Shown here: positions 30,330 through 39,685 of the stretch, one piece after another
Layout: each line of letters begins with the position of its first letter
Numbering within the stretch: position 1 is the stretch's first letter
Origin: Pseudomonadota bacterium
Lineage (GTDB): Bacteria > Pseudomonadota > Gammaproteobacteria > Steroidobacterales > Woeseiaceae
Direction: 5' to 3'
Length of the DNA stretch: 46,767 nucleotides
Assembly: GCA_022572185.1 (NCBI GenBank)
Contig: JACZWL010000025.1
Coordinates: 1 to 46,767, forward strand
Position numbers and translations under genes: made by a program
The notes under the pieces: model-generated
The model's database searches: none
Seen by the model: only the letters and a program-made list of their open reading frames with translations
What the model was told of the DNA's origin: nothing

Positions 30330-31129
30330 GCCGCGGTCACCGGCCACGCAAGCGATTCGGCCAGCATTTCCTGACTGATCAGACGACGATCGACAAAATC
30401 GTCGCAGCTATTCAGCCGCAAAGCACCGACACAATCGTCGAGATTGGTCCGGGCCAGGCGGCAATCAGCGAACCACTGGCAAGACTCGCCGGCGTATTTC
30501 ACGCCATAGAGTTTGACCGCGATCTGGCAGCGGCGCTCAAGCGACAATTCGCGACGCAGACAAACGTAACGATTCATGAAGCGGATGCCCTCAGATTCGA
30601 CTTCCCCAGCCTGGGGAACGACCTCCGTATCGTCGGCAACTTGCCTTACAACATTTCGACACCTTTGCTTTTTCGGCTCACAGAGTGCAGACATGTAATC
30701 AAGGATATGCATTTCATGCTGCAAAAGGAAGTTGTCGACCGAATGGCCGCGCCGCCGGGCAACAAGACTTATGGCCGGTTGAGCATCATGCTCGGCTGTT
30801 ACATGGAGATTGAGCCGTTGTTCGATGTGCCGGCGACCGCATTCAGTCCACAGCCAAAAGTTACGTCGTCAATTGTCCGATTACGCCCGCTGCCGGTCGA
30901 CGCTTATACGATCACAGACCACGAAAAACTGTCTGGCATCGTTGCAGAAGCATTCAGTAAGCGTCGAAAAACGCTGCGTAACGCGCTAAGAGCCATTGCA
31001 ACGGAGGAAGATCTCATCGCTGCCGGGATGGACCCGGCCTCAAGGCCCGAGCAGGCAACGATCGCGAATTATGTCACCCTCGCAAATCAAATTACCCGGA
31101 GCCAGGAGTCTGCACATAGCCCGGTGTAA
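30326..31129 (+). CDS. rsmA: 16S rRNA dimethyladenosine transferase
   Basis: RsmA (KsgA) dimethylates two adjacent adenines in the 3' loop of 16S rRNA during 30S maturation. The 267-residue protein has RKRFGQHFLTD, the SAM loop VEIGPGQAAIS, the catalytic NLPYNISTPLLF motif and FSPQPKVTSSIVRL, then FSKRRKTLRNAL. It overlaps pdxA and is followed by a 71-bp gap before apaG. Confidence 0.97.
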   Translation: MSRGHRPRKRFGQHFLTDQTTIDKIVAAIQPQSTDTIVEIGPGQAAISEPLARLAGVFHAIEFDRDLAAALKRQFATQTNVTIHEADALRFDFPSLGNDLRIVGNLPYNISTPLLFRLTECRHVIKDMHFMLQKEVVDRMAAPPGNKTYGRLSIMLGCYMEIEPLFDVPATAFSPQPKVTSSIVRLRPLPVDAYTITDHEKLSGIVAEAFSKRRKTLRNALRAIATEEDLIAAGMDPASRPEQATIANYVTLANQITRSQESAHSPV

Positions 31130-31200
31130 TGCGCATGCTCATCAATCTTACGTTAGAATGTGCGCATCCGGGCGCTGGTCCGACGAAGATGCGGTGACTA

Positions 31201-31581
31201 ATGGATAAGAAAAACTGCGAATTCAGTATCGAAGTCGAGACGGATTATGTGCATGAACAATCTGAACCAGACCATGGCCGTTACGTATTTTCCTACACGA
31301 TTACTATCGCCAACCGCGGCGACGTGCCGGCCCGATTATTGAGCCGCCACTGGATTATCACTGATGCCAATGGCAAGGTTCAGGAAGTGAGCGGCGACGG
31401 TGTTGTCGGCGAACAGCCGCATCTGAATCCGGGCGACGTATTCCGCTATTCGAGCGGCGCGGTCCTCGAAACGCCCGTTGGTTCAATGCAAGGCAGCTAT
31501 CGAATGGAAGCGGACAACGGCACCAACTTCGACGCGCGCATCCCTCCTTTCACGCTGGCCATGCCCGGAGTTCTTCACTAG
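31201..31581 (+). CDS. apaG: ApaG protein
   Basis: A 126-residue fibronectin-III-like protein of the ApaG family, with YVFSYTITIANRG, ARLLSRHWIITDANG, VVGEQPHLNPGDVFRYSSG and GSMQGSYRM. Its biochemical role is not settled; it normally precedes apaH and is linked with diadenosine polyphosphate metabolism. Its TAG stop (31579-31581) lies at the edge of a large palindrome. Confidence 0.95.
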   Translation: MDKKNCEFSIEVETDYVHEQSEPDHGRYVFSYTITIANRGDVPARLLSRHWIITDANGKVQEVSGDGVVGEQPHLNPGDVFRYSSGAVLETPVGSMQGSYRMEADNGTNFDARIPPFTLAMPGVLH

Positions 31582-31656
31582 CCCGAATGTTGTACCGGTT
31601 GATTTGCTCTCACTTAGTCTTTGATCGTCTATTTCAACTGGTACAACTTTCGGGCT
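31580..31656. repeat. Large intergenic palindrome between apaG and apaH
   Basis: Arms 31580-31602 and 31634-31656 are 23 nt long with two mismatches (core GTTGTACC and GGTACAAC), around a 31-nt loop. The left arm includes the last two bases of the apaG stop codon; the right arm ends 7 bp before the apaH ATG. In RNA it would form a long stem that could affect apaH translation. No T-run follows, so it is not a standard terminator. Confidence 0.8.
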
Positions 31657-31663
31657 GAAGCAG

Positions 31664-32482
31664 ATGGCGGTTTATGCGATAGGCGATCTGCAGGGCTGTT
31701 ACGACCCGTTCCGGCGCCTGCTCGACAAACTGAAATTTGACCCTGACGAAGACCGGCTGTGGCTGACAGGGGACCTTGTCAATCGTGGGCCGAAGTCCCT
31801 GAAGACCGTACGCTTCGTTCGCAGCCTTGGCGGCTCTGCCAAAGTAGTGCTGGGCAACCATGATCTGCATTTGCTTGCGGTTGCGCACGGAATAGGCAAT
31901 TCGACAGACAGGTTTGGGTCGCTTGCCAGGATCCTGGCTGCGGACGACAGTGACGATCTGATCGACTGGTTACGTTGCCGGCCGCTCGCACACTACAGTA
32001 AGAAACTGAATACGCTACTCGTACATGCCGGACTTCCCCCACAATGGAGCATCAAGAAAACCCTTGTGTACGCGGCTGAGGTCGAATCCAGACTGCGAAG
32101 CAAGTCATACGTGAAATTCCTGGCGAAGATATATGGCAATTCGCCAGATCGATGGTCGGGCGATCTTAGCGGATACAATCGGCTGCGTTTCATCGTGAAC
32201 TGCCTGACACGAATTCGCATGGTTGACAAAAAGGGCCGACTTGATTTCGAACACAAAGGACCGCCGGCCGATGCAAGAAAAGGCCTTACGACCTGGTTCG
32301 AAGCCAAGGATGTAGCCTGGAAAGGCACGCGAATCATTTTTGGTCACTGGTCCGCTCTCGGTTTGATTATCAATCCGGACCTGATCTGCGTTGATACCGG
32401 TTGCGTATGGGGCCGTCAGCTCACAGCCGTTCAACTTGGCAAACGCCCGAAAGTCACGCAGGTGATGTGCCACAACAGTTAA
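31664..32482 (+). CDS. apaH: Bis(5'-nucleosyl)-tetraphosphatase, symmetrical
   Basis: ApaH splits Ap4A into two ADP. The 272-residue metallophosphatase shows AIGDLQGCYDPFRRLL, LTGDLVNRGPKSL and LGNHDLHLLAVAHG, with the later IIFGHWSALG and CVDTGCVWG. It ends the lptD operon and is convergent with folA. Confidence 0.95.
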   Translation: MAVYAIGDLQGCYDPFRRLLDKLKFDPDEDRLWLTGDLVNRGPKSLKTVRFVRSLGGSAKVVLGNHDLHLLAVAHGIGNSTDRFGSLARILAADDSDDLIDWLRCRPLAHYSKKLNTLLVHAGLPPQWSIKKTLVYAAEVESRLRSKSYVKFLAKIYGNSPDRWSGDLSGYNRLRFIVNCLTRIRMVDKKGRLDFEHKGPPADARKGLTTWFEAKDVAWKGTRIIFGHWSALGLIINPDLICVDTGCVWGRQLTAVQLGKRPKVTQVMCHNS

Positions 32483-32509
32483 CAGAGAAAACTGCCGCCG
32501 TCAGTGGGT

Positions 32510-32536
32510 CCGAATCCTCTTGAGGAATTGATTCGG
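32510..32536. terminator. Hairpin between convergent apaH and folA
   Basis: CCGAATC (32510-32516) pairs with GATTCGG (32530-32536), with an inner CTC-TT-GAG stem. It lies in the 63-bp gap between two convergent genes, so a shared transcription end is likely. No clear T-run flanks it, hence low confidence. Confidence 0.35.
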
Positions 32537-32545
32537 GCTGGACAC

Positions 32546-33031
32546 TCAGACGCGATCCAGCGTCACGAACGAGAAGCCGAATTGCCGGGACTCGTCCGCA
32601 GGAAAATCCACGCGATCAACGACCTGCCATTCCTTGTCGTTGAGCTCCGGAAAGAATGTATCGCCATCGACCGTGGCGTCTATCCGCGTCATGTATATCC
32701 GGTCAGCCATCGGCAACATCTGAGCGTAGACGCCACCGCCACCAATGACCATCACCTCTTCGGCACTACCCGCCAGCCGTATCGCGGCATCCGGCGTGTC
32801 CACAACCTCGCAGCCGTCAATATTCAGCCCCTTGCAGGTACTTAGGACGATATTCCTTCGGTCCGGCAACGGCCTGCCGATCGATTCGCAAGTCAGGCGC
32901 CCCATGATGACAGGCTTGCCGATTGTCAGCTGCTTGAATCGTTTCAGGTCTTCGGGCAACCGCCACGGAAGCTCGCCGTCGCGGCCAATTACGTTGTTCG
33001 TCGCGGCTGCAACGATGATGCTTATCTTCAC
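32546..33031 (-). CDS. folA: Dihydrofolate reductase
   Basis: FolA regenerates tetrahydrofolate, needed after ThyA makes dihydrofolate. The 161-residue protein has NNVIGRDGELPWRLPEDLKRF with the catalytic acidic residue in PED, KPVIMGRLTCESIGRPLP and VIGGGGVYAQMLP. The start is 3 bp after the thyA stop. Standard length. Confidence 0.96.
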   Translation of the reverse strand: MKISIIVAAATNNVIGRDGELPWRLPEDLKRFKQLTIGKPVIMGRLTCESIGRPLPDRRNIVLSTCKGLNIDGCEVVDTPDAAIRLAGSAEEVMVIGGGGVYAQMLPMADRIYMTRIDATVDGDTFFPELNDKEWQVVDRVDFPADESRQFGFSFVTLDRV

Positions 33032-33034
33032 GAA

Positions 33035-33829
33035 TCAGACGGCGACGGCAGCACGAATATGTGGATGACTTTCGTAGTTCAGGATCTCGAGATCCTCAAA
33101 CCGGTAGTCGAATATGCTTTCTGGCCGGCGTTTGATCGCCAGGCGCGGGAGCGCCAGCGGTTCACGTTGCAGTTGTTCGTCTACCTGCTCCAGGTGATTG
33201 AGATAGAGGTGGCAGTCCCCGCCGGTCCAGATAAACTCACCGACACTCAGGCCCGATTGCTGGGCCAGCATGTGTGTCAGCAATGCATAGGACGCGATGT
33301 TGAATGGCACGCCGAGGAAAATATCTGCACTGCGCTGATACAACTGGCAGGAGAGCTTGCCATCGGCAACGTAAAACTGAAACAGGCAGTGGCAGGGAGG
33401 CAAGGCCATGTTCGGCAATTCGGCGACATTCCAGGCGCAAACCAATATTCGACGCGAGTCGGGATTTTCGCGCAAGGCCTCAACGACCTGACTGATCTGA
33501 TCGATAGTTCCACCGTCCGGTGCCGGCCAGTTGCGCCACTGTACGCCGTACACCGGGCCGAGTTCACCGTTGTCGTCTGCCCACTTGTCCCAGATCGACA
33601 CGCCGTTTTCCTTGAGGTAACGAATGTTCGAATCGCCACTCAGGAACCAGAGCAGTTCGTGAATGATAGAGCGAAGGTGCAACTTCTTCGTTGTAATGAC
33701 CGGAAAGCCGCGGCTCAGATCGAAACGCATTTGATAGCCGAACACGCTGAGGGTCCCGGTTCCGGTGCGATCGTTTTTTCGCGCGCCGTTGTCACGTACA
33801 TAACGCATCATGGACAGATACTGTTGCAT
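33035..33829 (-). CDS. thyA: Thymidylate synthase
   Basis: ThyA methylates dUMP to dTMP using methylene-THF. The ATG at 33829 gives 264 residues, the classical size, starting [17 protein letters not shown]; the longer frame to 33871 adds 14 residues that lie over the lgt end and is rejected. Catalytic Cys146 is in [12 protein letters not shown]; other motifs are [23 protein letters not shown] and [18 protein letters not shown]. It lies 1 bp after lgt and 3 bp before folA. Confidence 0.97.
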   Translation of the reverse strand: MQQYLSMMRYVRDNGARKNDRTGTGTLSVFGYQMRFDLSRGFPVITTKKLHLRSIIHELLWFLSGDSNIRYLKENGVSIWDKWADDNGELGPVYGVQWRNWPAPDGGTIDQISQVVEALRENPDSRRILVCAWNVAELPNMALPPCHCLFQFYVADGKLSCQLYQRSADIFLGVPFNIASYALLTHMLAQQSGLSVGEFIWTGGDCHLYLNHLEQVDEQLQREPLALPRLAIKRRPESIFDYRFEDLEILNYESHPHIRAAVAV

Positions 33830-33830
33830 C

Positions 33831-34634
33831 TCAAGCACCCTCTCTCTGAGGCGTTCGATTACGATAGGCAATGATCAGCATTGACAGCCCTGCCAGAATC
33901 ATTGGCGCGCTTAATACCTGTCCCATGGTGATCCAGCCGAAGCCCAGGTAGCCGGCATCCTCGCTCAGCTGCGCATCCGGCACACGATAAAACTCGATAA
34001 AGAACCGGAATATGCCATACCAGAGCAAGAACATGGCTGAGACCGCCATATAGGGCCTCTGCCTCGCCGAAAACAACCACAGGATCACGAAGAGCACGAG
34101 TCCCTCGAGCAATGCCTCATAAAGTTGCGAGGGATGCAGCACCTCGTTGCCGACCTTGAATCCCCAGGGCACATCGGTGGGCTTTCCCCAAAGCTCGTTG
34201 TTAATAAAATTGCCGACGCGGCCCAGCCCCAGCCCGAGCGGACATAGTGGTGCTACAAAATCGGTGATGTGCCACATCGTTTTGCCGAGGCTGCGTCCGT
34301 AAAGCCACATTGCAGTCAGGACGCCGACGAGACCACCATGGAATGACATGCCGCCTTTCCATATTTTGAAAATGTAAAAGACATCCCTGGCCATCTCGTC
34401 CCATCCATAGACCAGGCAATAGCCGACCCGGCCACCGATGATCACACCGAGCATCATGTAAAACACGAGATCGTCGACTTGAGCAGGCTTGATCGGAGCA
34501 TAGCTCCGGACCGCTCGCTTTCGCGCCAACACCCAGCCAAGCACGAAGCCGGCAACGTACATCAATCCGTACCAGCGAACCGTCAGAAATCCAATGGAGA
34601 AAATGTCCGGGTCGATTTCGGGGTACGTGAGCAT
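33831..34634 (-). CDS. lgt: Prolipoprotein diacylglyceryl transferase
   Basis: Lgt adds diacylglycerol to the lipobox cysteine of prelipoproteins such as RlpA here. The 267-residue membrane protein has seven hydrophobic helices and the signatures FHGGLVGVL and [22 protein letters not shown] chose the ATG at 34634 ([15 protein letters not shown]); a longer frame to 34712 reads through the palindrome at 34640-34676. The order lgt-thyA-folA is usual. Confidence 0.96.
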   Translation of the reverse strand: MLTYPEIDPDIFSIGFLTVRWYGLMYVAGFVLGWVLARKRAVRSYAPIKPAQVDDLVFYMMLGVIIGGRVGYCLVYGWDEMARDVFYIFKIWKGGMSFHGGLVGVLTAMWLYGRSLGKTMWHITDFVAPLCPLGLGLGRVGNFINNELWGKPTDVPWGFKVGNEVLHPSQLYEALLEGLVLFVILWLFSARQRPYMAVSAMFLLWYGIFRFFIEFYRVPDAQLSEDAGYLGFGWITMGQVLSAPMILAGLSMLIIAYRNRTPQREGA

Positions 34635-34639
34635 CGGCG

Positions 34640-34676
34640 CTAGTGGTCCAACAAGGCTATATTGATGGACCACTAG
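34640..34676. repeat. Palindromic element between lgt and the YyaL gene
   Basis: Perfect 11-nt arms CTAGTGGTCCA (34640-34650) and TGGACCACTAG (34666-34676) surround 15 bp. The first 30 bp recur on the other strand at 39776-39805 with 27 of 30 positions the same. It sits 5 bp upstream of the lgt start within a divergent promoter region, so it could be an operator. The second copy at a gene end argues for a dispersed repeat instead. Confidence 0.75.
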
Positions 34677-34769
34677 TCTAACCACCGCGGTCACGAATGG
34701 CGAGGGCAGCAAATCGGCCGGAATTGCTCAATGCGTTATAGTGCCAACCCGGAGAAACACACCCAAATA

Positions 34770-36851
34770 ATGAGCGCTTCGGCAAAATACGAAAACCAGC
34801 TGTCGACCGAATCCAGCCCCTATCTTCTGCAACATGCGAGTAATCCGGTCGACTGGTATCCGTGGAGCGAGGATGCACTCAAGCTCGCCAGGGAGACCGG
34901 TAAACCGATACTCCTGTCGGTCGGATACTCGGCCTGTCACTGGTGCCACGTGATGGCCCACGAGTCCTTCGAAGACGAGGGAACGGCATCGCTGATGAAC
35001 AAGCTCTACGTAAATATCAAGGTCGATCGCGAGGAACGCCCTGACATCGACAAGATCTATCAGACGGCACATCAGTTATTGACGCAGCGACCCGGCGGCT
35101 GGCCGCTGACCGTGTTTATTAATCCCGATGATCAGCGGCCTTTCTTCGCCGGCACCTACTTTCCGAAAGAAGCGCGTTACGGCATGCCAGCGTTCTCGGA
35201 TCTGCTGCAACGCGTTGCCGCATACTTTGCCGAAAACCGGGACGAGGTCCGCAGCCAGGGCCAGCAACTGCAGGATGTCCTGGGAACGCTCGAGCCGCAG
35301 GCCATTGCCGATGACTATGAGCTGAACGCAGAACCACTGCGGGCCGTGAGAGCAAAGATCGCAGAGAATTTTGATCGCGAATTCGGCGGCATGGGCAATG
35401 CACCCAAGTTTCCGCATCCCGAAAACCTGGATCGTCTGTTGCGCCACTGGCGCGCGAGCGCGACGGAAGCCGAGCCCGACATCGATGCGCTGTTCATGGT
35501 GTCACTGACACTTACGCGGATGGCTGAAGGCGGCATTTACGATCAGCTCGGTGGTGGCTTTTGCCGCTATTCAGTTGATCGCTACTGGCAGATTCCGCAT
35601 TTCGAAAAAATGCTATACGACAACGGTCCACTGCTAGCGCTCTTTGCCCAGGCATTCCTTGCCACAGGAGACGAACTGTTCGGCCGCATCGCCAATGAAA
35701 CCGCAGACTGGATACTCTCCGACATGCAGTCACCGGAAGGCGGCTTTTATTCGACGCGCGACGCGGACTCCGAGGGTGGGGAAGGTCTCTACTATGTCTG
35801 GACGCCGGACGAAGTCCGGGCATTGCTTGACAGCGAAAGCTATACGCTCTTTGCGGCCCATTTTGGCCTGAATGCGGATGCAAATTTCGAAGGCAAATGG
35901 CATCTGAGTGTGCGCAAGCTGATCAAGACCATTGCAGAGGAAACAGGACGAGAGAAAAGCAGCATTACGAAAAATATCGACGCTGCCAGAAAAATCCTGC
36001 TGCAATCACGCAGTCAGCGCATCGCCCCGGGCAGGGACGAAAAGCAGCTGACATCATGGAATGCGCTGGCAATTCGTGGCCTGGCTATCGCCGGCAATAT
36101 TCTCAAGAGGCCCGACCTGATCGGCGCGGCAACAACGGCTGCGGACTTCATCGACCGGGAGCTGATCCGTGACGGCCGCCTCCTGGCCAGCCATAAAGAA
36201 GGTGAATCAAGGTTTCCGGCCTACCTGGATGATCATGCATTCATGCTGGATGCCCTGCTCTACCTGTTGCAGGCAAGCTGGAATAAGCGCCACCTCGATC
36301 TGGCAATCCGCCTTGCCGACCTGATGCTGGATCACTTTTATGATAACGACAGCGGCGGCTTTTATTTTACCGCCGACGATCATGAGTCGCTGATGCACCG
36401 GCCCAAACCATTGGCGGACGAGGCGATGCCTTCAGGCAACGGCATCGCAGCGCTTGCATTGCAGCGGCTCGGCTATCTGCTTGGAGAATCGCGTTTCCTC
36501 GAAGCCGCCGAAGGCACTTTGAGAAACGCCTGGCGGGCCATGGCCGAGCATCCGCATGGTCACGTAAGCCTGATTACGGCGCTGGAAGAATATCTGGCGC
36601 CGCCCGAGATCATCATCATTCGTGGCGAGGTAGATGAAATCCACCGCTGGCGGGACACGGCCACAACGAACTATGCGCCGCGCCGGCTGGTTTTCCCGAT
36701 CACTGAGGACGCAGAAAACCTGCCAGGCGCATTAGCCGAGAGGCGCGCGATTGAAGACCAGACGATCGCCTATCGCTGCCTGGGCAGCCATTGTTCACTG
36801 CCGATCAACAGCTTTGAAGCGTTCGTTGAAGAACTCAGCGAGACAGAATGA
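34770..36851 (+). CDS. YyaL/SSP411-like protein: thioredoxin-fold DUF255 plus six-hairpin glycosidase-like domain
   Basis: A 693-residue protein. Residues about 8-165 form the DUF255 thioredoxin-like domain, with Cys56-H-W-Cys59 in [18 protein letters not shown] and [12 protein letters not shown]. The rest resembles an (alpha/alpha)6 barrel as in N-acylglucosamine epimerases ([60 protein letters not shown]). No signal peptide, so cytoplasmic. The family is widespread, including the animal spermatogenesis protein SPATA20, but its reaction is not established. The ATG at 34770 leads into conserved sequence; an upstream ATG at 34731 adds 13 residues. Confidence 0.88.
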   Translation: MSASAKYENQLSTESSPYLLQHASNPVDWYPWSEDALKLARETGKPILLSVGYSACHWCHVMAHESFEDEGTASLMNKLYVNIKVDREERPDIDKIYQTAHQLLTQRPGGWPLTVFINPDDQRPFFAGTYFPKEARYGMPAFSDLLQRVAAYFAENRDEVRSQGQQLQDVLGTLEPQAIADDYELNAEPLRAVRAKIAENFDREFGGMGNAPKFPHPENLDRLLRHWRASATEAEPDIDALFMVSLTLTRMAEGGIYDQLGGGFCRYSVDRYWQIPHFEKMLYDNGPLLALFAQAFLATGDELFGRIANETADWILSDMQSPEGGFYSTRDADSEGGEGLYYVWTPDEVRALLDSESYTLFAAHFGLNADANFEGKWHLSVRKLIKTIAEETGREKSSITKNIDAARKILLQSRSQRIAPGRDEKQLTSWNALAIRGLAIAGNILKRPDLIGAATTAADFIDRELIRDGRLLASHKEGESRFPAYLDDHAFMLDALLYLLQASWNKRHLDLAIRLADLMLDHFYDNDSGGFYFTADDHESLMHRPKPLADEAMPSGNGIAALALQRLGYLLGESRFLEAAEGTLRNAWRAMAEHPHGHVSLITALEEYLAPPEIIIIRGEVDEIHRWRDTATTNYAPRRLVFPITEDAENLPGALAERRAIEDQTIAYRCLGSHCSLPINSFEAFVEELSETE

Positions 36852-36880
36852 TTCTACATTAGGGGTCGAACCGCTAAGAT

Positions 36881-37738
36881 CTAGTAATCGAATTTTTTGT
36901 CGGTGAAGAGCCTGTGCGCGATGGCCCACACCGGGCCCGCCTCGCCGCTACCCACGGGACTTCCGTCGAGTTGTGCGACGGGAGCCACTTCCCTGGTTGA
37001 ACTCGTTAACCAGATCTCGTCGGCATGGCGTGTTTCCTCCATTGTTACAACACGCTCTTCGACCGGCACGGAGCCATCTTTTCGCAGCATATCCAGCAAC
37101 ATCAGACGCGTGACGCCGGGTAAGACCTGGTGATCCAGTGGCGGCGTCATGACGACGCCGTCTTTGACGACGAAGACATTACTCATGCTGGCTTCGGTTA
37201 CTTCGCCGGCCACATTGAACAGCAGCGTTTCATCGCTGCCCGCGGCCTGACCTTTCTGGAAATGAATGATGTTGCCCAAAAGCGCGGTAGACTTGATATC
37301 GCAGCGACGCCAGCGCTTGTCTTCGGCACTGGAGATTTTCAGAGGCGTGACCGCCGTCTCCTCACCGTCCGGCGATGCTGCAATTTCTGACGCGAATCCG
37401 AAAACTGTCGGTGTTATCCCTTTGGGGTAGGCATGATGACGCTTGGTGTCGGCGCCGCGACTAACCTGAAGATACACCACCAGGTTACCTCCACCGTTCT
37501 TATCGACGAGCTTGTCGCAGATATCGCACCACTGATCGTGTGTCCAGTCCAGATTGATGTCGACGGCGCTCAAGCTTTTTTTCATGCGATCGATGTGCAG
37601 ACTGAACCCGATCGGCTTGCCATCATGCACGGGAATTACTTCGTATATTCCGTCCCCGAACAGGAAACCACGATCCATCGGCGATATTCTTGCCTCGTCG
37701 AGCGCCATGTAGTCGCCGTTTAGAAAAGCGGTCGTCAT
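36881..37738 (-). CDS. dat: D-amino acid (D-alanine) transaminase
   Basis: A fold-type IV PLP enzyme that interconverts D-alanine and D-glutamate with their keto acids, feeding peptidoglycan precursors. The 285-residue protein has ISPMDRGFLFGDGIYEVIP, the PLP Lys149 (RCDIKSTALLGNI), ETLLFNVAGEVTEASMSNVF and GVTRLMLLDM. In Pseudomonas this gene lies between dacA and ybeD; here it closes a minus-strand trio with a sulfotransferase-fold gene and another class IV aminotransferase. Substrate D-alanine is likely, not certain. Confidence 0.88.
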   Translation of the reverse strand: MTTAFLNGDYMALDEARISPMDRGFLFGDGIYEVIPVHDGKPIGFSLHIDRMKKSLSAVDINLDWTHDQWCDICDKLVDKNGGGNLVVYLQVSRGADTKRHHAYPKGITPTVFGFASEIAASPDGEETAVTPLKISSAEDKRWRRCDIKSTALLGNIIHFQKGQAAGSDETLLFNVAGEVTEASMSNVFVVKDGVVMTPPLDHQVLPGVTRLMLLDMLRKDGSVPVEERVVTMEETRHADEIWLTSSTREVAPVAQLDGSPVGSGEAGPVWAIAHRLFTDKKFDY

Positions 37739-37755
37739 AATCAGTCCTCTGGCAG

Positions 37756-38493
37756 CTAGTCCGCTGTGATCGCCTGTTTTACAAGGGCTTCATAGTACGG
37801 CATGCATTCCTCAAGGAGCGGCTCAAGTCGCTCCGGAAACGGCGCCGTTTTCGGCTTGTACGGTTGAAAGCCTGTTGAACGATGTACGCTGGCGTACCAG
37901 TACCGGGCCCAGATGCCGTCTTCGGGCCGGGCACCGGCCGGCCAGGACAGCATGGCCTCATCGAATGGAATGCCGATGCGACCACATAGCTTCCGGAGCA
38001 CGCCACCAGGGTTCATCAGAGTCGCCGCGGAATCCAACACCGGTGGCTCCTGCCCCAGCGAATGCAGATATTCGACAAGGTCCAGATGCGTTTTATAGCC
38101 GACATCTCTCAGGGTCGGTTCGCTGACCTGCTCGGCATAAGAGGGCAACATGTCGCGAGGGTGGCGGATCAGCATCACATTCACGGTGCGCTTCATAAAT
38201 GCGCGTTCCAGATTGACCAGGTGGTGCGTCATCTGTTTGAAAAACGCTACCGGCGTAGGCTGTTCTCCCAGGATGATATCGGCAACGACTTTCTCGCCGT
38301 CGTTCTCCATTGTAGCGATGATGTCGTCGGCGCCAGGATGGTAGTCCTTCGCAGCGGAGTTGACGAGGTAATGGGCATAAAGCGGTTCGTCATAAACCGT
38401 CGTATCAACACGCTGGGCGAAAGAATACATCAAGGCCGTTGAGATATTTCTCGGCCCGCTCCAAACACAAAGACGAATCGGTTTTTCTGCCAC
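37756..38493 (-). CDS. Sulfotransferase-fold P-loop protein
   Basis: A 245-residue protein with a PAPS-type P-loop near the start (LCVWSGPRNISTALMYSF) and a second nucleotide-site segment (VNVMLIRHPRDMLPSY), as in sulfotransferases. No signal or membrane segment. It starts 8 bp after the preceding aminotransferase and ends 17 bp before dat, so the three are cotranscribed. Similar proteins are found beside class IV aminotransferases in other genomes, but the acceptor is unknown. The WSGPRNIST loop differs from the classical sulfotransferase GTxRSGTT form, so true sulfotransfer is not assured. Confidence 0.7.
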   Translation of the reverse strand: MAEKPIRLCVWSGPRNISTALMYSFAQRVDTTVYDEPLYAHYLVNSAAKDYHPGADDIIATMENDGEKVVADIILGEQPTPVAFFKQMTHHLVNLERAFMKRTVNVMLIRHPRDMLPSYAEQVSEPTLRDVGYKTHLDLVEYLHSLGQEPPVLDSAATLMNPGGVLRKLCGRIGIPFDEAMLSWPAGARPEDGIWARYWYASVHRSTGFQPYKPKTAPFPERLEPLLEECMPYYEALVKQAITAD

Positions 38494-38501
38494 CGATCTT
38501 C

Positions 38502-39431
38502 CTATGACGCTTTTTGCGCGGCGAGAACCGCGGCTTTGATTTCATCCTGGTACAACGCTTCCAGTCGGCGCGTCATCGGACCGAAGACGCCTTCGCCGAT
38601 TGTGCGCCCGTCGACCGCCGTGACGGGTGTGAGTCCGCCGAACGTGCCTGTGACGAACGCCTCATCCGCACCGTAGACGTCAAATAGGGAAAATTTCTTT
38701 TGCAAGCAGGGGATTCCCTTGTTCTCGCACACTTCGATGACTTTGGCACGAGTGATGCCGTTCATGCAGTACTGACCCGTCGATGTCCACACTTCGCTAT
38801 TTTTGACGATGAAGAAGTTGGTCGCGTTGCAGGTTGCGACGAAGCCGTGAATATCCAGCATTAACGCCTCGTCGGCGCCGGCCTCGATTGCCTGCAGCAG
38901 TGCCAGCACCTCATGTAATTTGCTGTGACAGTTCAATCGTGGGTCGAGATAATCAGGCGATCCGCGACGAATCGCGCTGGTAAACAGGGTAACGCCATTT
39001 TCCTTGCTTTCCGGGCTGGCCAGCTTGTGCTCAGCGATGATGACCAGGTTGGGACCGCTGACCACCAGGCGCGGATCCTGTGACGGCGTTTTCTTGATGC
39101 CTCGCGTCAACATGAAGCGCACATGTACATTGTCGCGCATTTTGTTCGCTTCGAGCGTACGCCACAGCTCGGCGGTGAGGTCTTCGCGGCTCATGCGCAA
39201 GTCCATGGCAACCGCCGCGGCCGCCTGCCAGAGTCGGTCAAGGTGCTCATCGAGAAAAACGAGCACGCCTTCGTGAAGGCGCAAGGCTTCCCAAATGCCG
39301 TCGCCGATCAGATAGCCGCTGTCAAAGACGGAGATACTGGCCTCGTTGCGGGGTACAAGGTCGCCATTAACGTAAACCAGGATATTGTCATTGCGTTCGT
39401 CAGCGACCGCATTGTGCGTCCCGTGAACCAT
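38502..39431 (-). CDS. Class IV aminotransferase (branched-chain or D-amino acid type)
   Basis: A 309-residue fold-type IV PLP enzyme. Motifs are NEASISVFDSGYLIGDGIWEALR, the PLP Lys171 in RLNCHSKLHEVLALL, ADEALMLDIHGFVATCNATNFF and NGITRAKVIEVCENKGI. It resembles the DAAT/ilvE-like subgroup also present in plants more than classical IlvE. I chose the ATG at 39431, which follows GAGGA by 5 bp. The frame stays open to 39599, but those 56 residues fall inside the foldback repeat and are not conserved in character. First gene of the trio. Confidence 0.85.
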   Translation of the reverse strand: MVHGTHNAVADERNDNILVYVNGDLVPRNEASISVFDSGYLIGDGIWEALRLHEGVLVFLDEHLDRLWQAAAAVAMDLRMSREDLTAELWRTLEANKMRDNVHVRFMLTRGIKKTPSQDPRLVVSGPNLVIIAEHKLASPESKENGVTLFTSAIRRGSPDYLDPRLNCHSKLHEVLALLQAIEAGADEALMLDIHGFVATCNATNFFIVKNSEVWTSTGQYCMNGITRAKVIEVCENKGIPCLQKKFSLFDVYGADEAFVTGTFGGLTPVTAVDGRTIGEGVFGPMTRRLEALYQDEIKAAVLAAQKAS

Positions 39432-39522
39432 TTTATGTCCTCGGAAAGATTTCAGCTGCCTTTCACAAGGCTGCGAACATACACGGTTAAGAGCGGAATG
39501 CAATGCAAACCGGTGCCCTGCC

Positions 39523-39685
39523 AGGAGTCTGCGCGGTAGCAATATCCGTAGCGAGAAGGTGCCACAGCGAGGACGGTTTTTCGATCTTTTGAGGCGCATA
39601 GTGGGATTACGTAACGAAAAAAATCGGAAAAATGGACCGCTGTGGTGCCTTCGCAGTAGGCATACTTGCTACCGCGCAGACTCCT
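39523..39685. repeat. 163-bp foldback element upstream of the aminotransferase
   Basis: The outer 20 nt are a perfect inverted repeat (39523-39542 and 39666-39685, beginning AGGAGTCTGCGCGG). The match continues inward with small bulges (GTAGCGAGAAGGTGCCACAGCG against its partner to about 39637), and further through T-rich segments to a central GTTACGTAAT-like core. It fills much of the 370-bp gene-free stretch 39432-39801. It could be a MITE-like insertion or a structured leader of the aminotransferase transcript. I see no coding sense in it. Confidence 0.8.

Noticed and set aside
34640-34676. Palindrome taken as a FadR/GntR operator (TGGTCC...GGACCA)
   Set aside because: The gap between half-sites is far too long for that family, and a near copy at a gene end at 39776-39805 fits a repeat better.
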